From Serratia entomophila (GTDB lineage Bacteria > Pseudomonadota > Gammaproteobacteria > Enterobacterales > Enterobacteriaceae): a stretch of 64,000 nt of DNA. The notes beneath the pieces are model-generated. The model was given only the letters and a program-made list of their open reading frames with translations. It made no database searches and was not told where the DNA came from. The stretch's first letter is position 1. The number at the start of each line of letters is the position of its first letter. Positions 21,443 to 31,529 of this stretch are shown piece after piece. The DNA is taken from NCBI RefSeq assembly GCF_021462285.1, contig NZ_CP082787.1, positions 1,302,001 to 1,366,000 of the forward strand. Reading direction: 5' to 3'. Position numbers and translations under genes: made by a program.

Positions 21443-21471
21443 TTGTAATCAGAATGTGATCCTCCTATACT
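21443..21471 (+). promoter_or_regulatory. sigma-70 promoter of the sdhCDAB-sucABCD operon
   Basis: -35 TTGTAA at 21443-21448 and -10 TATACT at 21466-21471 with an exact 17-base spacer. The -10 and the following GCCGCCAGGTCTCCGG match the E. coli sdhC promoter and transcript start as I recall them. Transcription should start near 21478. Confidence 0.85.
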
Positions 21472-21640
21472 GCCGCCAGGTCTCCGGATTACCCTGAAGT
21501 AGGAGCACCCAGCGTTATAAATGCGCGCCGTTTGAGCACAGAGGATGTTGATGTTTGAGCGCGTGACGTGTAAGGGTTTTGGCTCTTAACGCTGTCTGAT
21601 CCCCACCCAGGCCCGGAGGAAGGAAAATAATAAGAGCTGT

Positions 21641-22030
21641 GTGGGCAAAAACGTGAAAAAACAACGACCTGTCAACTTGGATCTGCAAACGATCCGGTTT
21701 CCCGTAACTGCGATAGCGTCTATCTTACACCGAGTCTCTGGCGTAATTACCTTCGTTGCCGTGGGCATCCTCCTCTGGCTGCTGGGCCTGTCACTCTCTT
21801 CCCAAGAGGGTTTCCTGCAGGCTGCCGCCATCATGAATAGCTTCATTGTCAAATTCATATTCTGGGGCATCCTCACGGCGCTGGCCTATCACATTTGCGG
21901 TGGCGTTCGTCACTTGTTAATGGATTTTGGCTATATCGAAGAGAGTTTGGCCGCCGGTACCCGTTCCGCCCAGGTGGCGATCGGTCTGACCGTCGTGCTG
22001 TCAGTTCTGGCTGGAGTCCTCGTATGGTAA
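21641..22030 (+). CDS. sdhC: Succinate dehydrogenase cytochrome b556 subunit
   Basis: 129 aa, equal to E. coli SdhC. Membrane anchor with three helices, one haem b ligand in the second ([17 protein letters not shown], His near residue 84) and quinone-site residues in the SILHRVSGV motif (Ser27/Arg31 in E. coli numbering). The GTG at 21641 gives [15 protein letters not shown], aligning with E. coli MIRNVKKQ. A second GTG at 21653 is the alternative, because the ribosome site (AAGAG) is weak. It overlaps sdhD by 7 bases. Confidence 0.95.
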   Translation: MGKNVKKQRPVNLDLQTIRFPVTAIASILHRVSGVITFVAVGILLWLLGLSLSSQEGFLQAAAIMNSFIVKFIFWGILTALAYHICGGVRHLLMDFGYIEESLAAGTRSAQVAIGLTVVLSVLAGVLVW

Positions 22031-22371
22031 ACAATGTTTCTGCATTAGGGCGCAACGGCGTGCACGATTGGCTGCTGCTGCGTGCTTCCGCTATCATCAT
22101 CACCCTGTATGTTCTGTATATTCTGGGCTTTTTCGTCACGGCTCCGGATCTGACCTATGAAATCTGGCGCGGCTTTTTCGCCACTTCCATTACGAAAGTA
22201 TTCACCCTGCTGACCTTGCTGTCGATTTTGGCTCACGCCTGGATCGGCCTGTGGCAGGTGTTGACGGACTACGTCAAACCGCTGGCGGTTCGCCTGGTGT
22301 TGCAACTGGCGATCGTTGTCGTGTTGCTGGTCTATTTACTGTACGGAACAATCGTAGTGTGGGGTGCTTAA
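22024..22371 (+). CDS. sdhD: Succinate dehydrogenase membrane anchor subunit
   Basis: 115 aa, same length as in E. coli. Three membrane helices. The conserved N-terminal motif [18 protein letters not shown] and haem/quinone region [17 protein letters not shown] are present, the latter with the conserved His and the quinone-site Asp-Tyr. ATG 22024 lies inside the end of sdhC and the stop is immediately followed by the sdhA ATG, so all three are coupled. Confidence 0.97.
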   Translation: MVNNVSALGRNGVHDWLLLRASAIIITLYVLYILGFFVTAPDLTYEIWRGFFATSITKVFTLLTLLSILAHAWIGLWQVLTDYVKPLAVRLVLQLAIVVVLLVYLLYGTIVVWGA

Positions 22372-24138
22372 ATGAAACTGCCGGTCAGAGAGTTTGATGC
22401 AGTTGTTATCGGTGCTGGCGGCGCAGGTATGCGCGCGGCGCTGCAAATTTCCCAAGCGGGCTCTAGCTGCGCCCTGCTGTCCAAAGTATTCCCGACCCGT
22501 TCCCATACCGTGTCTGCGCAGGGCGGTATCACCGTCGCGCTGGGTAACACCCATGAAGACAACTGGGAATGGCACATGTATGACACGGTGAAAGGCTCCG
22601 ACTATATCGGTGACCAGGACGCCATCGAATACATGTGTAAAACCGGCCCGGAAGCGATTCTGGAGCTGGAACATATGGGGCTGCCGTTCTCCCGTCTGGA
22701 CGATGGCCGCATCTATCAGCGCCCGTTCGGCGGCCAGTCGCTGAACTTCGGCGGCGAGCAGGCGGCACGCACCGCTGCGGCGGCCGACCGTACTGGTCAC
22801 GCGTTGCTGCACACTCTGTATCAACAGAACCTGAAGAACCACACCACCATCTTCTCCGAGTGGTATGCGCTGGATCTGGTGAAGAACCAGGACGGCGCCG
22901 TGGTCGGCACCACCGCCATCTGCATCGAAACCGGTGAAGTGGTTTACTTCAAAGCCAAGGCCACCGTGCTGGCGACCGGCGGCGCAGGCCGCATTTACCA
23001 GTCCACCACCAACGCCCACATCAACACCGGCGACGGTGTCGGCATGGCGCTGCGCGCCGGCGTGCCGGTGCAGGATATGGAAATGTGGCAGTTCCACCCG
23101 ACCGGCATCGCCGGCGCCGGGGTATTGGTGACCGAAGGGTGCCGCGGCGAAGGCGGCTACCTGCTGAACAAGCACGGCGAGCGCTTTATGGAGCGTTATG
23201 CGCCGAACGCCAAAGATCTGGCGGGCCGCGACGTGGTTGCCCGTTCCATCATGATTGAAATCCGCGAAGGCCGCGGCTGCGACGGTCCTTGGGGCCCGCA
23301 CGCCAAGCTGAAGCTGGACCACCTGGGCAAAGACGTACTGGAATCCCGCCTGCCGGGCATTCTGGAGCTGTCGCGCACCTTCGCTCACGTCGACCCGGTG
23401 AAAGAGCCTATCCCGGTGATCCCGACCTGCCACTACATGATGGGCGGCATTCCGACCAAGGTGACCGGCCAGGCGTTGACCGTGAACGAGAAGGGCGAAG
23501 ACGTGGTGATCCCGGGGCTGTTCGCCGTGGGCGAAATCGCCTGCGTGTCGGTGCACGGCGCCAACCGCCTGGGCGGCAACTCGCTGCTCGACCTGGTGGT
23601 CTTCGGCCGCTCCGCCGGCATGCACCTGCAGGAATCTCTGGAAGAGCAGGGCGAAAGCCGTGACGCCAGCGAATCCGACGTAGAAGCTTCGCTGGAACGC
23701 CTGAACCGCTGGAACAACACCCGTTCGGGTGAAGATCCGGTTGAAATCCGCAAAGCGCTCCAGGCCTGCATGCAGAACAACTTCTCGGTATTCCGCGAAG
23801 GCGATGCGATGGCGAAAGGGCTGGAAGAGCTGAAAGTGATCCGTGAACGTCTGAAGAACGCACGCCTGGACGATACCTCCAGCGAGTTCAACACCCAGCG
23901 CATCGAATGCCTGGAGTTGGATAACCTGATGGAAACCGCGTTTTCCACCGCCGTGTCGGCCAACTTCCGTACCGAGAGCCGTGGCGCGCACAGCCGCTTC
24001 GACTTCCCGGAGCGCGATGACGCCAACTGGCTGTGCCATTCGCTGTATCTGCCGCAATCGGAAAGCATGACGCGTCGTGAAGTGAACATGCAACCGAAAC
24101 TGCGCCCGGCATTCCCGCCGAAAGTGCGTTCTTACTAA
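22372..24138 (+). CDS. sdhA: Succinate dehydrogenase flavoprotein subunit
   Basis: 588 aa, E. coli length. It oxidises succinate to fumarate. FAD-binding motif [14 protein letters not shown]; covalent FAD His in [10 protein letters not shown]; catalytic residues in [21 protein letters not shown] (catalytic Arg in the RGEG loop) and the [19 protein letters not shown] signature. It begins directly after the sdhD stop. The C-terminus [11 protein letters not shown] matches E. coli. Confidence 0.99.
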   Translation: MKLPVREFDAVVIGAGGAGMRAALQISQAGSSCALLSKVFPTRSHTVSAQGGITVALGNTHEDNWEWHMYDTVKGSDYIGDQDAIEYMCKTGPEAILELEHMGLPFSRLDDGRIYQRPFGGQSLNFGGEQAARTAAAADRTGHALLHTLYQQNLKNHTTIFSEWYALDLVKNQDGAVVGTTAICIETGEVVYFKAKATVLATGGAGRIYQSTTNAHINTGDGVGMALRAGVPVQDMEMWQFHPTGIAGAGVLVTEGCRGEGGYLLNKHGERFMERYAPNAKDLAGRDVVARSIMIEIREGRGCDGPWGPHAKLKLDHLGKDVLESRLPGILELSRTFAHVDPVKEPIPVIPTCHYMMGGIPTKVTGQALTVNEKGEDVVIPGLFAVGEIACVSVHGANRLGGNSLLDLVVFGRSAGMHLQESLEEQGESRDASESDVEASLERLNRWNNTRSGEDPVEIRKALQACMQNNFSVFREGDAMAKGLEELKVIRERLKNARLDDTSSEFNTQRIECLELDNLMETAFSTAVSANFRTESRGAHSRFDFPERDDANWLCHSLYLPQSESMTRREVNMQPKLRPAFPPKVRSY

Positions 24139-24154
24139 TTGCGGAGATCGATTG

Positions 24155-24871
24155 ATGAAACTCGAATTTTCAATTTATCGCTACAATCCGGATGTTGACG
24201 ATGCGCCGCACATGCAGGATTACACCCTGGAAGCGGAAGAAGGTCGCGATATGATGTTGCTGGACGCGTTAATCCAGCTGAAAGAGAAAGATCCGACCCT
24301 GTCGTTCCGCCGCTCATGCCGTGAAGGCGTCTGTGGCTCCGACGGCCTCAACATGAACGGCAAAAACGGCCTGGCCTGCATCACGCCGATCTCTGCGCTG
24401 CGCAAAGCCGGCAAAAAGATTGTGATCCGTCCTTTGCCGGGCTTGCCGGTGGTGCGTGACCTGGTGGTTGATATGGGCCAGTTCTACACCCAATATGAAA
24501 AGATTAAGCCTTACCTGCTGAACGACGGCAAGAATCCTCCGGCGCGCGAACACCTGCAGTCGCCGGATGAGCGCGCCAAGCTGGATGGTCTGTACGAGTG
24601 CATTCTGTGCGCCTGTTGCTCGACTTCCTGCCCATCGTTCTGGTGGAACCCTGACAAGTTCGTTGGCCCGGCCGGCCTGTTGGCGGCGTACCGCTTCCTG
24701 ATCGATAGCCGCGACACGGAAACCGAAGAACGTTTAGATGATCTGGACGACGCTTTCAGTGTTTTCCGCTGCCATAGCATTATGAATTGTGTCAGTGTAT
24801 GTCCTAAAGGCTTGAACCCGACGCGTGCTATCGGGCATATCAAGTCCATGCTGCTGCAACGCGGCGCATAA
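24155..24871 (+). CDS. sdhB: Succinate dehydrogenase iron-sulfur subunit
   Basis: 238 aa. It carries three clusters: [2Fe-2S] ligands in RRSCREGVCGSDGLNMNGKN; [4Fe-4S] and [3Fe-4S] ligands in CILCACCSTSCPSFWWN and CHSIMNCVSVCPKGLNP. It passes electrons from the SdhA flavin to quinone in SdhCD. ATG 24155 is chosen over a TTG one codon earlier to match E. coli MRLEFSIYRYNPD. Confidence 0.99.
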   Translation: MKLEFSIYRYNPDVDDAPHMQDYTLEAEEGRDMMLLDALIQLKEKDPTLSFRRSCREGVCGSDGLNMNGKNGLACITPISALRKAGKKIVIRPLPGLPVVRDLVVDMGQFYTQYEKIKPYLLNDGKNPPAREHLQSPDERAKLDGLYECILCACCSTSCPSFWWNPDKFVGPAGLLAAYRFLIDSRDTETEERLDDLDDAFSVFRCHSIMNCVSVCPKGLNPTRAIGHIKSMLLQRGA

Positions 24872-25201
24872 ACGGAATGAGATGCTGCGCCGGGCGGTAT
24901 TCCGGCGCACATCCCACGGGAGGGAACCTCTAAAAACTGACCCGCGGCTGCGGCGCCATGCAGCCTGGTTCTTCCGCCGGTTTTTAGAGGTTCCTTGTAA
25001 GGGACCGCGAGGTCCATAGCAGAACGTACCGGGCCATAGTGGCATACCCTATGACTTTCGATCGCAGGCAACCACGCTGCGGCTTGAAAGGCGACGGGTA
25101 TCAAGTACGTCGAGTGAACCGTTTTTACGGCAAACCGTATCCATCACGGTAATTATGTTAACCACGGCGAAAACTAAAGCTTCAAAGCTTAAGGGATCAT
25201 G
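24872..25201. other. sdhB-sucA intercistronic region
   Basis: 330 bases without a plausible gene. It contains the long inverted repeat listed separately (24923-24994), then sequence that probably includes the internal suc promoter and the sucA leader (AAGGGA ribosome site at 25192). The corresponding E. coli gap also separates sdh from suc but I do not recall this inverted repeat there. Confidence 0.6.
24923..24994. repeat. Long inverted repeat, MITE-like palindromic element
   Basis: The 15-base arm GGAACCTCTAAAAAC (24923-24937) is repeated as a perfect reverse complement, GTTTTTAGAGGTTCC (24980-24994), with a GC-rich 42-base centre. No reading frame and no clear target duplication. It could be a small non-autonomous mobile repeat, or a transcribed stem-loop between sdhB and sucA. 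Confidence 0.7.
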
Positions 25202-28009
25202 ATGCAGAACGGCGCAATGAAGGCCTGGCTGGATTCCTCCTATCTGGCGGGCGCGAACCAGTCTTACATAGAGCAGCTCTATGAAGACTTCTTAACCGAT
25301 CCGGGCTCCGTTGAAGATAGCTGGCGTTCCATTTTTCAACAGCTACCAACCGCGGGTGTAAAACCCGATCAGCTTCACTCTCAAACACGCGAATACTTCC
25401 GCCGCCTGGCGAAAGACTCCGCGCGTTACAACACCACCATCAACGACCCAGACACCGACGCGAAACAGGTCAAGGTACTGCAGCTGATCAACGCCTTCCG
25501 CTTCCGCGGGCATCAGCATGCCAACCTCGACCCGCTCGGTCTGTGGCAGCGTGAGCAAGTTCCTGACCTTGAGCCCGCTTACCACAATCTGACCGAAGCC
25601 GACTTCCAGGAGACCTTCAACGTGGGTTCTTTCGCCATCGGCAAAGAAACCATGAAGCTGGGCGATCTGTACGCCGCGCTGAAGCAAACCTACTGCGGTT
25701 CGATCGGTGCGGAATACATGCACATCACCAACACCGAAGAGAAACGCTGGATCCAACAGCGCATCGAGTCGGTGGCGGGGCGCGCCAGCTTCACCAGCGA
25801 TGAGAAACGCCGTTTCCTGAACGAGCTGACCGCTGCGGAAGGTCTGGAACGCTACCTGGGCGCCAAGTTCCCGGGCGCGAAGCGCTTCTCGCTGGAAGGC
25901 GGCGATGCGCTGGTGCCAATGCTGAAAGAGATGGTGCGCCACGCCGGCAAGAACGGCACCCGTGAAGTGGTGCTGGGCATGGCCCACCGCGGCCGTCTGA
26001 ACGTGTTGATCAACGTGCTGGGTAAAAAACCGGCCGACCTGTTCGACGAGTTCGCCGGCAAGCATAAAGAACACCTCGGCACCGGTGACGTGAAATATCA
26101 CCAGGGCTTCTCCTCCGACGTGGAAACCGAAGGCGGCATGGTTCACCTGGCGCTGGCGTTCAACCCGTCGCACCTGGAAATCGTCAGCCCGGTGGTGATG
26201 GGCTCGGTACGCGCCCGCCGCGATCGTCTGGACGAAGCGCGCAGCAACATGGTGCTGCCAATCACCATCCACGGTGACGCCGCCATTACCGGCCAGGGCG
26301 TGGTGCAGGAAACTCTGAACATGTCGCAGGCCCGCGGTTACGAAGTGGGCGGCACGGTGCGCATCGTCATCAACAACCAGGTTGGTTTCACCACCTCCAA
26401 CCCGCTGGATGCGCGCTCTACCGAATACTGTACCGACATCGCCAAGATGGTGCAGTCGCCGATCTTCCACGTCAATGCGGACGATCCGGAAGCGGTGGCC
26501 TTTGTCACCCGTCTGGCGTTGGATTTCCGTAACACCTTCAAACGTGACGTGATGATCGACCTGGTCTGCTACCGTCGCCATGGGCATAACGAGGCCGATG
26601 AGCCAAGCGCCACCCAGCCGGTGATGTACCAGAAGATCAAGAAACACCCGACGCCACGCAAAATCTACGCTGACGTGCTGACCGAACAGAAAGTCGCCAG
26701 CCTGGAAGATGCCACGGAAATGGTCAACCTGTACCGTGACGCGCTCGACCGCGGCGACTGCGTGGTTGAAGAATGGCGTCCGATGAACCTGCACTCCTTT
26801 ACCTGGTCGCCGTACCTCAACCACGAGTGGGACGAAGAGTACCCAAGCAAGGTCGAGATGAAGCGTCTGCAGGAACTGGCTCGCCGCATCAGCAGCGTGC
26901 CGGAAGCTATCGAGATGCAGTCGCGCGTGGCGAAAATCTACGGTGACCGCGCCGAGATGGCCGCCGGCGCCAAGCCGTTCGACTGGGGCGCCGCCGAAAC
27001 GCTGGCCTACGCCACCCTGGTTGACGAAGGCATTCCGATCCGTCTCTCCGGTGAAGACGCCGGCCGCGGCACCTTCTTCCACCGCCACGCGGTGGTGCAC
27101 AACCAGAAAAACGGTTCGGTCTATGTTCCGCTGGCCAATGTTCACAGCGGCCAGGGCGAATTCAAGGTCTGGGACTCGGTGCTGTCTGAAGAAGCGGTGC
27201 TGGCGTTCGAATACGGTTACGCCACCGCAGAGCCGCGCACCCTGACCATCTGGGAAGCGCAGTTCGGCGACTTCGCCAACGGCGCGCAGGTGGTGATCGA
27301 CCAGTTCATCAGCTCCGGCGAGCAGAAATGGGGCCGTATGTGCGGCCTGGTGATGCTGTTGCCGCACGGTTACGAAGGCCAGGGCCCGGAGCACTCCTCC
27401 GCGCGTCTGGAGCGTTATCTGCAGCTGTGCGCCGAGCAGAACATGCAGGTGTGCATCCCGTCCACGCCGGCGCAGGTTTACCATATGCTGCGTCGCCAGG
27501 CGCTGCGCGGTATGCGCCGTCCGCTGGTGGTAATGTCGCCTAAGTCTCTGCTGCGTCATCCGCTGGCGATCTCTTCTCTGGAAGAGCTGGCAAGCGGCAC
27601 CTTCCTGCCGGCTATCGGCGAGATCGACGCGCTGGATCCGAAAGCGGTCAAACGCGTGGTGATGTGTTCCGGCAAGGTGTACTACGACCTGCTGGAACAG
27701 CGCCGCAAGAATGACCAGAAAGACGTGGCCATCATCCGCATCGAGCAGCTGTATCCGTTCCCGCATCAGGCCGTTCAGGCAGTGCTGGAGCAATACGCGC
27801 ACGTGCATGATTTCGTCTGGTGTCAGGAAGAGCCGCTGAACCAGGGCGCCTGGTACTGCAGCCAACACAACTTCCGTGAAGTGGTGCCATTTGGGGCTTC
27901 TTTACGTTACGCAGGACGTCCGGCCTCCGCCTCTCCGGCGGTGGGTTATATGTCCGTACACCAGAAGCAGCAGCAAGCTCTGGTCAATGACGCGCTGAAT
28001 ATTGATTAA
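25202..28009 (+). CDS. sucA: 2-oxoglutarate dehydrogenase E1 component
   Basis: 935 aa (E. coli 933). Thiamine-diphosphate enzyme that decarboxylates 2-oxoglutarate and passes the succinyl group to SucB lipoate. Conserved: N-terminal SYLAGANQSYIEQLYEDFL, RFRGHQHANLDPLGL, ALVPMLKEMV, MAHRGRLNVLINVLGK, the ThDP-binding GDAAITGQG...NNQVGFTT, and RHGHNEADEPSATQPVMY. Two adjacent ATG codons exist. The second (25202) fits the AAGGGA spacing and the E. coli N-terminus MQN. Confidence 0.98.
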   Translation: MQNGAMKAWLDSSYLAGANQSYIEQLYEDFLTDPGSVEDSWRSIFQQLPTAGVKPDQLHSQTREYFRRLAKDSARYNTTINDPDTDAKQVKVLQLINAFRFRGHQHANLDPLGLWQREQVPDLEPAYHNLTEADFQETFNVGSFAIGKETMKLGDLYAALKQTYCGSIGAEYMHITNTEEKRWIQQRIESVAGRASFTSDEKRRFLNELTAAEGLERYLGAKFPGAKRFSLEGGDALVPMLKEMVRHAGKNGTREVVLGMAHRGRLNVLINVLGKKPADLFDEFAGKHKEHLGTGDVKYHQGFSSDVETEGGMVHLALAFNPSHLEIVSPVVMGSVRARRDRLDEARSNMVLPITIHGDAAITGQGVVQETLNMSQARGYEVGGTVRIVINNQVGFTTSNPLDARSTEYCTDIAKMVQSPIFHVNADDPEAVAFVTRLALDFRNTFKRDVMIDLVCYRRHGHNEADEPSATQPVMYQKIKKHPTPRKIYADVLTEQKVASLEDATEMVNLYRDALDRGDCVVEEWRPMNLHSFTWSPYLNHEWDEEYPSKVEMKRLQELARRISSVPEAIEMQSRVAKIYGDRAEMAAGAKPFDWGAAETLAYATLVDEGIPIRLSGEDAGRGTFFHRHAVVHNQKNGSVYVPLANVHSGQGEFKVWDSVLSEEAVLAFEYGYATAEPRTLTIWEAQFGDFANGAQVVIDQFISSGEQKWGRMCGLVMLLPHGYEGQGPEHSSARLERYLQLCAEQNMQVCIPSTPAQVYHMLRRQALRGMRRPLVVMSPKSLLRHPLAISSLEELASGTFLPAIGEIDALDPKAVKRVVMCSGKVYYDLLEQRRKNDQKDVAIIRIEQLYPFPHQAVQAVLEQYAHVHDFVWCQEEPLNQGAWYCSQHNFREVVPFGASLRYAGRPASASPAVGYMSVHQKQQQALVNDALNID

Positions 28010-28018
28010 TATCCGTTC

Positions 28019-28042
28019 CCTTGCCGGCTGCGGCCGGCAAGG
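28019..28042 (+). other. Intercistronic hairpin between sucA and sucB
   Basis: A perfect 10-bp stem, CCTTGCCGGC / GCCGGCAAGG, with a stable UNCG-class tetraloop (TGCG), in the 63-base gap. No T-run follows. Probably an RNA-stability element protecting upstream message. Confidence 0.65.
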
Positions 28043-28072
28043 TGAAGGCTAAAAAACTTAAGGGAAAGCTAA

Positions 28073-29290
28073 ATGAGTAGCGTAGATATTCTGGTTCCTG
28101 ACCTTCCTGAATCGGTTGCCGATGCGACCGTAGCCACCTGGCACAAGAAACCGGGCGACAGCGTTCAGCGTGACGAAGTCCTGGTTGAGATCGAAACTGA
28201 CAAAGTGGTGCTGGAAGTGCCGGCCAGTGAAGCGGGCATTCTCGATGCGATCGTGGAAGAAGAGGGGGCGACCGTGCTGTCTCGCCAGCTTCTCGGCCGC
28301 ATTCGCCCGGGCGACAGCTCCGGCAAGCCGACCGCTGAGAAAAGCCAAGAGAAAGAAGCCACTCCGGCTCAGCGCGCCACCGCCAGCCTGGAAGAAGAAA
28401 GCAATGACGCACTCAGCCCGGCGATTCGCCGCCTGATCGCCGAACACGATCTCGACGCCGGCGCCATCAAAGGCACCGGCGTGGGTGGCCGTATCACCCG
28501 CGAAGACGTGGATGCGCACCTGGCGAAAGGCGGTAAAGCCGCTGACAAACCGGCCGCTGCCGAAGCCGCGCCGCAGCCGGCTCTGGCCGGCCGCAGCGAA
28601 AAACGCGTGCCGATGACCCGCCTGCGCAAACGCGTGGCCGAGCGCCTGTTGGAAGCGAAGAACAGCACCGCGATGCTGACTACCTTCAACGAAATCAACA
28701 TGCAGCCGATCATGGACCTGCGCAAGCAGTACGGCGAAGCCTTCGAGAAGCGCCACGGCGTGCGCCTGGGCTTCATGTCCTTCTACATCAAGGCGGTGGT
28801 TGAAGCGCTGAAACGCTTCCCGGAAGTGAACGCGTCTATCGACGGCACCGACGTGGTGTACCACAACTACTTCGATATCAGCATTGCGGTATCCACCCCA
28901 CGCGGCCTGGTGACCCCGGTTCTGCGCGATGTGGACGCCATGAGCATGGCGGACATCGAGAAGAAAATCAAAGAGCTGGCCGTTAAAGGCCGCGACGGCA
29001 AATTGACCGTGGAAGAGCTGACCGGCGGTAACTTCACCATTACCAACGGCGGCGTATTCGGCTCGCTGATGTCTACCCCGATCATCAACCCGCCGCAGAG
29101 CGCTATCCTGGGCATGCACGCCATCAAAGATCGTCCGATGGCGGTGAATGGCCAGGTGGTGATCCAGCCGATGATGTACCTGGCGCTGTCCTATGACCAC
29201 CGCCTGATCGACGGCAAAGAGTCCGTCGGTTACCTGGTGACGGTCAAAGAGATGCTGGAAGATCCGGCTCGTCTGCTGCTGGACGTCTAG
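28073..29290 (+). CDS. sucB: 2-oxoglutarate dehydrogenase E2, dihydrolipoyl succinyltransferase
   Basis: 405 aa, E. coli length. Lipoyl domain with the modified Lys in [13 protein letters not shown] (about residue 44). A Glu/Ala-rich linker follows, then the peripheral subunit-binding domain ([32 protein letters not shown]), and a catalytic domain ending with the His/Asp pair in [14 protein letters not shown]. It forms the core of the dehydrogenase complex. The E3 gene (lpd) is not in this window. Confidence 0.98.
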   Translation: MSSVDILVPDLPESVADATVATWHKKPGDSVQRDEVLVEIETDKVVLEVPASEAGILDAIVEEEGATVLSRQLLGRIRPGDSSGKPTAEKSQEKEATPAQRATASLEEESNDALSPAIRRLIAEHDLDAGAIKGTGVGGRITREDVDAHLAKGGKAADKPAAAEAAPQPALAGRSEKRVPMTRLRKRVAERLLEAKNSTAMLTTFNEINMQPIMDLRKQYGEAFEKRHGVRLGFMSFYIKAVVEALKRFPEVNASIDGTDVVYHNYFDISIAVSTPRGLVTPVLRDVDAMSMADIEKKIKELAVKGRDGKLTVEELTGGNFTITNGGVFGSLMSTPIINPPQSAILGMHAIKDRPMAVNGQVVIQPMMYLALSYDHRLIDGKESVGYLVTVKEMLEDPARLLLDV

Positions 29291-29299
29291 TAACCCTGC

Positions 29300-29326
29300 T
29301 GGGCGCGGCGTTTCACGCTGCGCCCA
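29300..29326 (+). other. Intercistronic hairpin between sucB and sucC
   Basis: TGGGCGCGGCG / CGCTGCGCCCA forms an 11-bp stem with one G-T pair and loop TTTCA, 9 bases past the sucB stop. A second small hairpin (TGCGG-TTTTA-CCGCA) follows near 29355. Likely processing or stability elements in the long transcript. Confidence 0.6.
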
Positions 29327-29417
29327 CACTCTGTGCTATGTGGCCGGAAAGTCATGCGGTTTTACCGCACAACAGTGACCCGGCTAAAAACCTTCAGAAC
29401 TGAATGGATAGAACATC

Positions 29418-30583
<1,166 letters not shown>

Positions 30584-30584
<1 letters not shown>

Positions 30585-31456
30585 TGTCCATTTTAATCGA
30601 TAAGAACACCAAAGTAATTTGCCAGGGCTTCACCGGCAGCCAGGGTACTTTCCACTCCGAACAGGCTATCGCTTACGGCACCAAAATGGTCGGCGGCGTA
30701 ACCCCGGGCAAAGGCGGCACTCAGCATCTGGGCCTGCCGGTGTTCAACACCGTGCGTGAAGCGGTTGAAGCCACGGGCGCTACCGCTTCCGTGATCTACG
30801 TTCCGGCGCCGTTCTGCAAAGACTCCATCCTGGAAGCTATCGATGCAGGCATCAAACTGATCATCACCATCACCGAAGGCATCCCGACGCTGGACATGCT
30901 GACCGTGAAAGTGAAGCTGGATGAAGCCGGCGTGCGCATGATCGGCCCGAACTGCCCAGGCGTTATCACCCCGGGCGAATGCAAAATCGGCATCATGCCT
31001 GGCCATATCCACCTGCCAGGCAAAGTGGGCATCGTTTCCCGCTCCGGCACCCTGACCTATGAAGCGGTAAAACAAACTACCGATGCCGGTCTGGGCCAGT
31101 CTACCTGTGTGGGTATCGGCGGCGACCCGATCCCAGGCTCCAACTTCATCGATATCCTGAAGATGTTCCAGCAGGATCCGCAGACCGAAGCGATCGTGAT
31201 GATCGGCGAGATCGGCGGCAGCGCTGAAGAAGAAGCGGCAGCCTACATCAAAGAACACGTCACCAAGCCGGTCGTCGGCTACATCGCCGGCGTTACCGCG
31301 CCGAAAGGCAAGCGCATGGGCCACGCAGGCGCCATCATCGCCGGCGGCAAAGGCACTGCAGACGAGAAGTTTGCGGCGTTGGAAGCGGCAGGGGTGAAAA
31401 CCGTGCGCAGCCTGGCTGACATCGGTGACGCAGTGAAAGCGGTGCTGAACCGCTAA
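30584..31456 (+). CDS. sucD: Succinyl-CoA synthetase alpha subunit
   Basis: 290 aa (E. coli 289). CoA-binding Rossmann domain ([22 protein letters not shown]), the phosphohistidine loop in [17 protein letters not shown] (His near residue 247), and the power-helix motif [15 protein letters not shown]. One-base overlap with sucC ensures 1:1 translation. Last protein gene of the sdh-suc operon. Confidence 0.98.
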
Positions 31457-31517
31457 GATCTTAGTACGAAATAACAATATCTCGACATGTTTGGCCACCC
31501 ATAGGGTGGCCTTTTTT
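31457..31517 (+). ncRNA. Candidate SdhX-like small RNA from the sucD 3' UTR
   Basis: In E. coli the 3' UTR of this operon is processed into the small RNA SdhX (RybD), ending at the operon terminator. Here the equivalent 61 bases run from the sucD stop to the terminator and contain an unstructured A-rich stretch followed by a GC-rich terminator with T6, the form expected for an Hfq-bound 3' UTR RNA. The assignment rests on position and shape only. Confidence 0.4.
31493..31517 (+). terminator. Rho-independent terminator of the sdh-suc operon
   Basis: Perfect stem GGCCACCC / GGGTGGCC with loop ATA, followed by six T. Confidence 0.95.
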
Positions 31518-31529
31518 ATGGGCTAAGGA

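Larger units (their letters stand above)
20914..21640. other. Divergent gltA / sdhC regulatory region
   Basis: A 727-base gap with no credible gene. The sdh-proximal part holds a CRP-like site and a strong sigma-70 promoter (listed separately), then a leader of about 165 bases. The initial transcribed stretch (CCGCCAGGTCTCCGG at about 21473-21487) and the GGAGGAAGGA and AATAATAAGAGC blocks just before sdhC closely resemble the E. coli sdh leader. There, small RNAs such as RyhB, Spot 42 and RybB act. The gltA-proximal part is AT-rich and must hold its promoters; I could not assign hexamers with confidence. Confidence 0.7.

Noticed and set aside
24923..24994. Insertion sequence
   Set aside because: Only 72 bases, no transposase, no clear target duplication; kept as an inverted repeat only.
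25343..27868. 841-codon open frame on the minus strand
   Set aside because: Antisense of sucA. The same reasoning applies to long frames opposite sdhA (22336-24093), tolA (37816-40299), phrB/ybgI (11845-13746) and the hybrid kinase (48997-51276).
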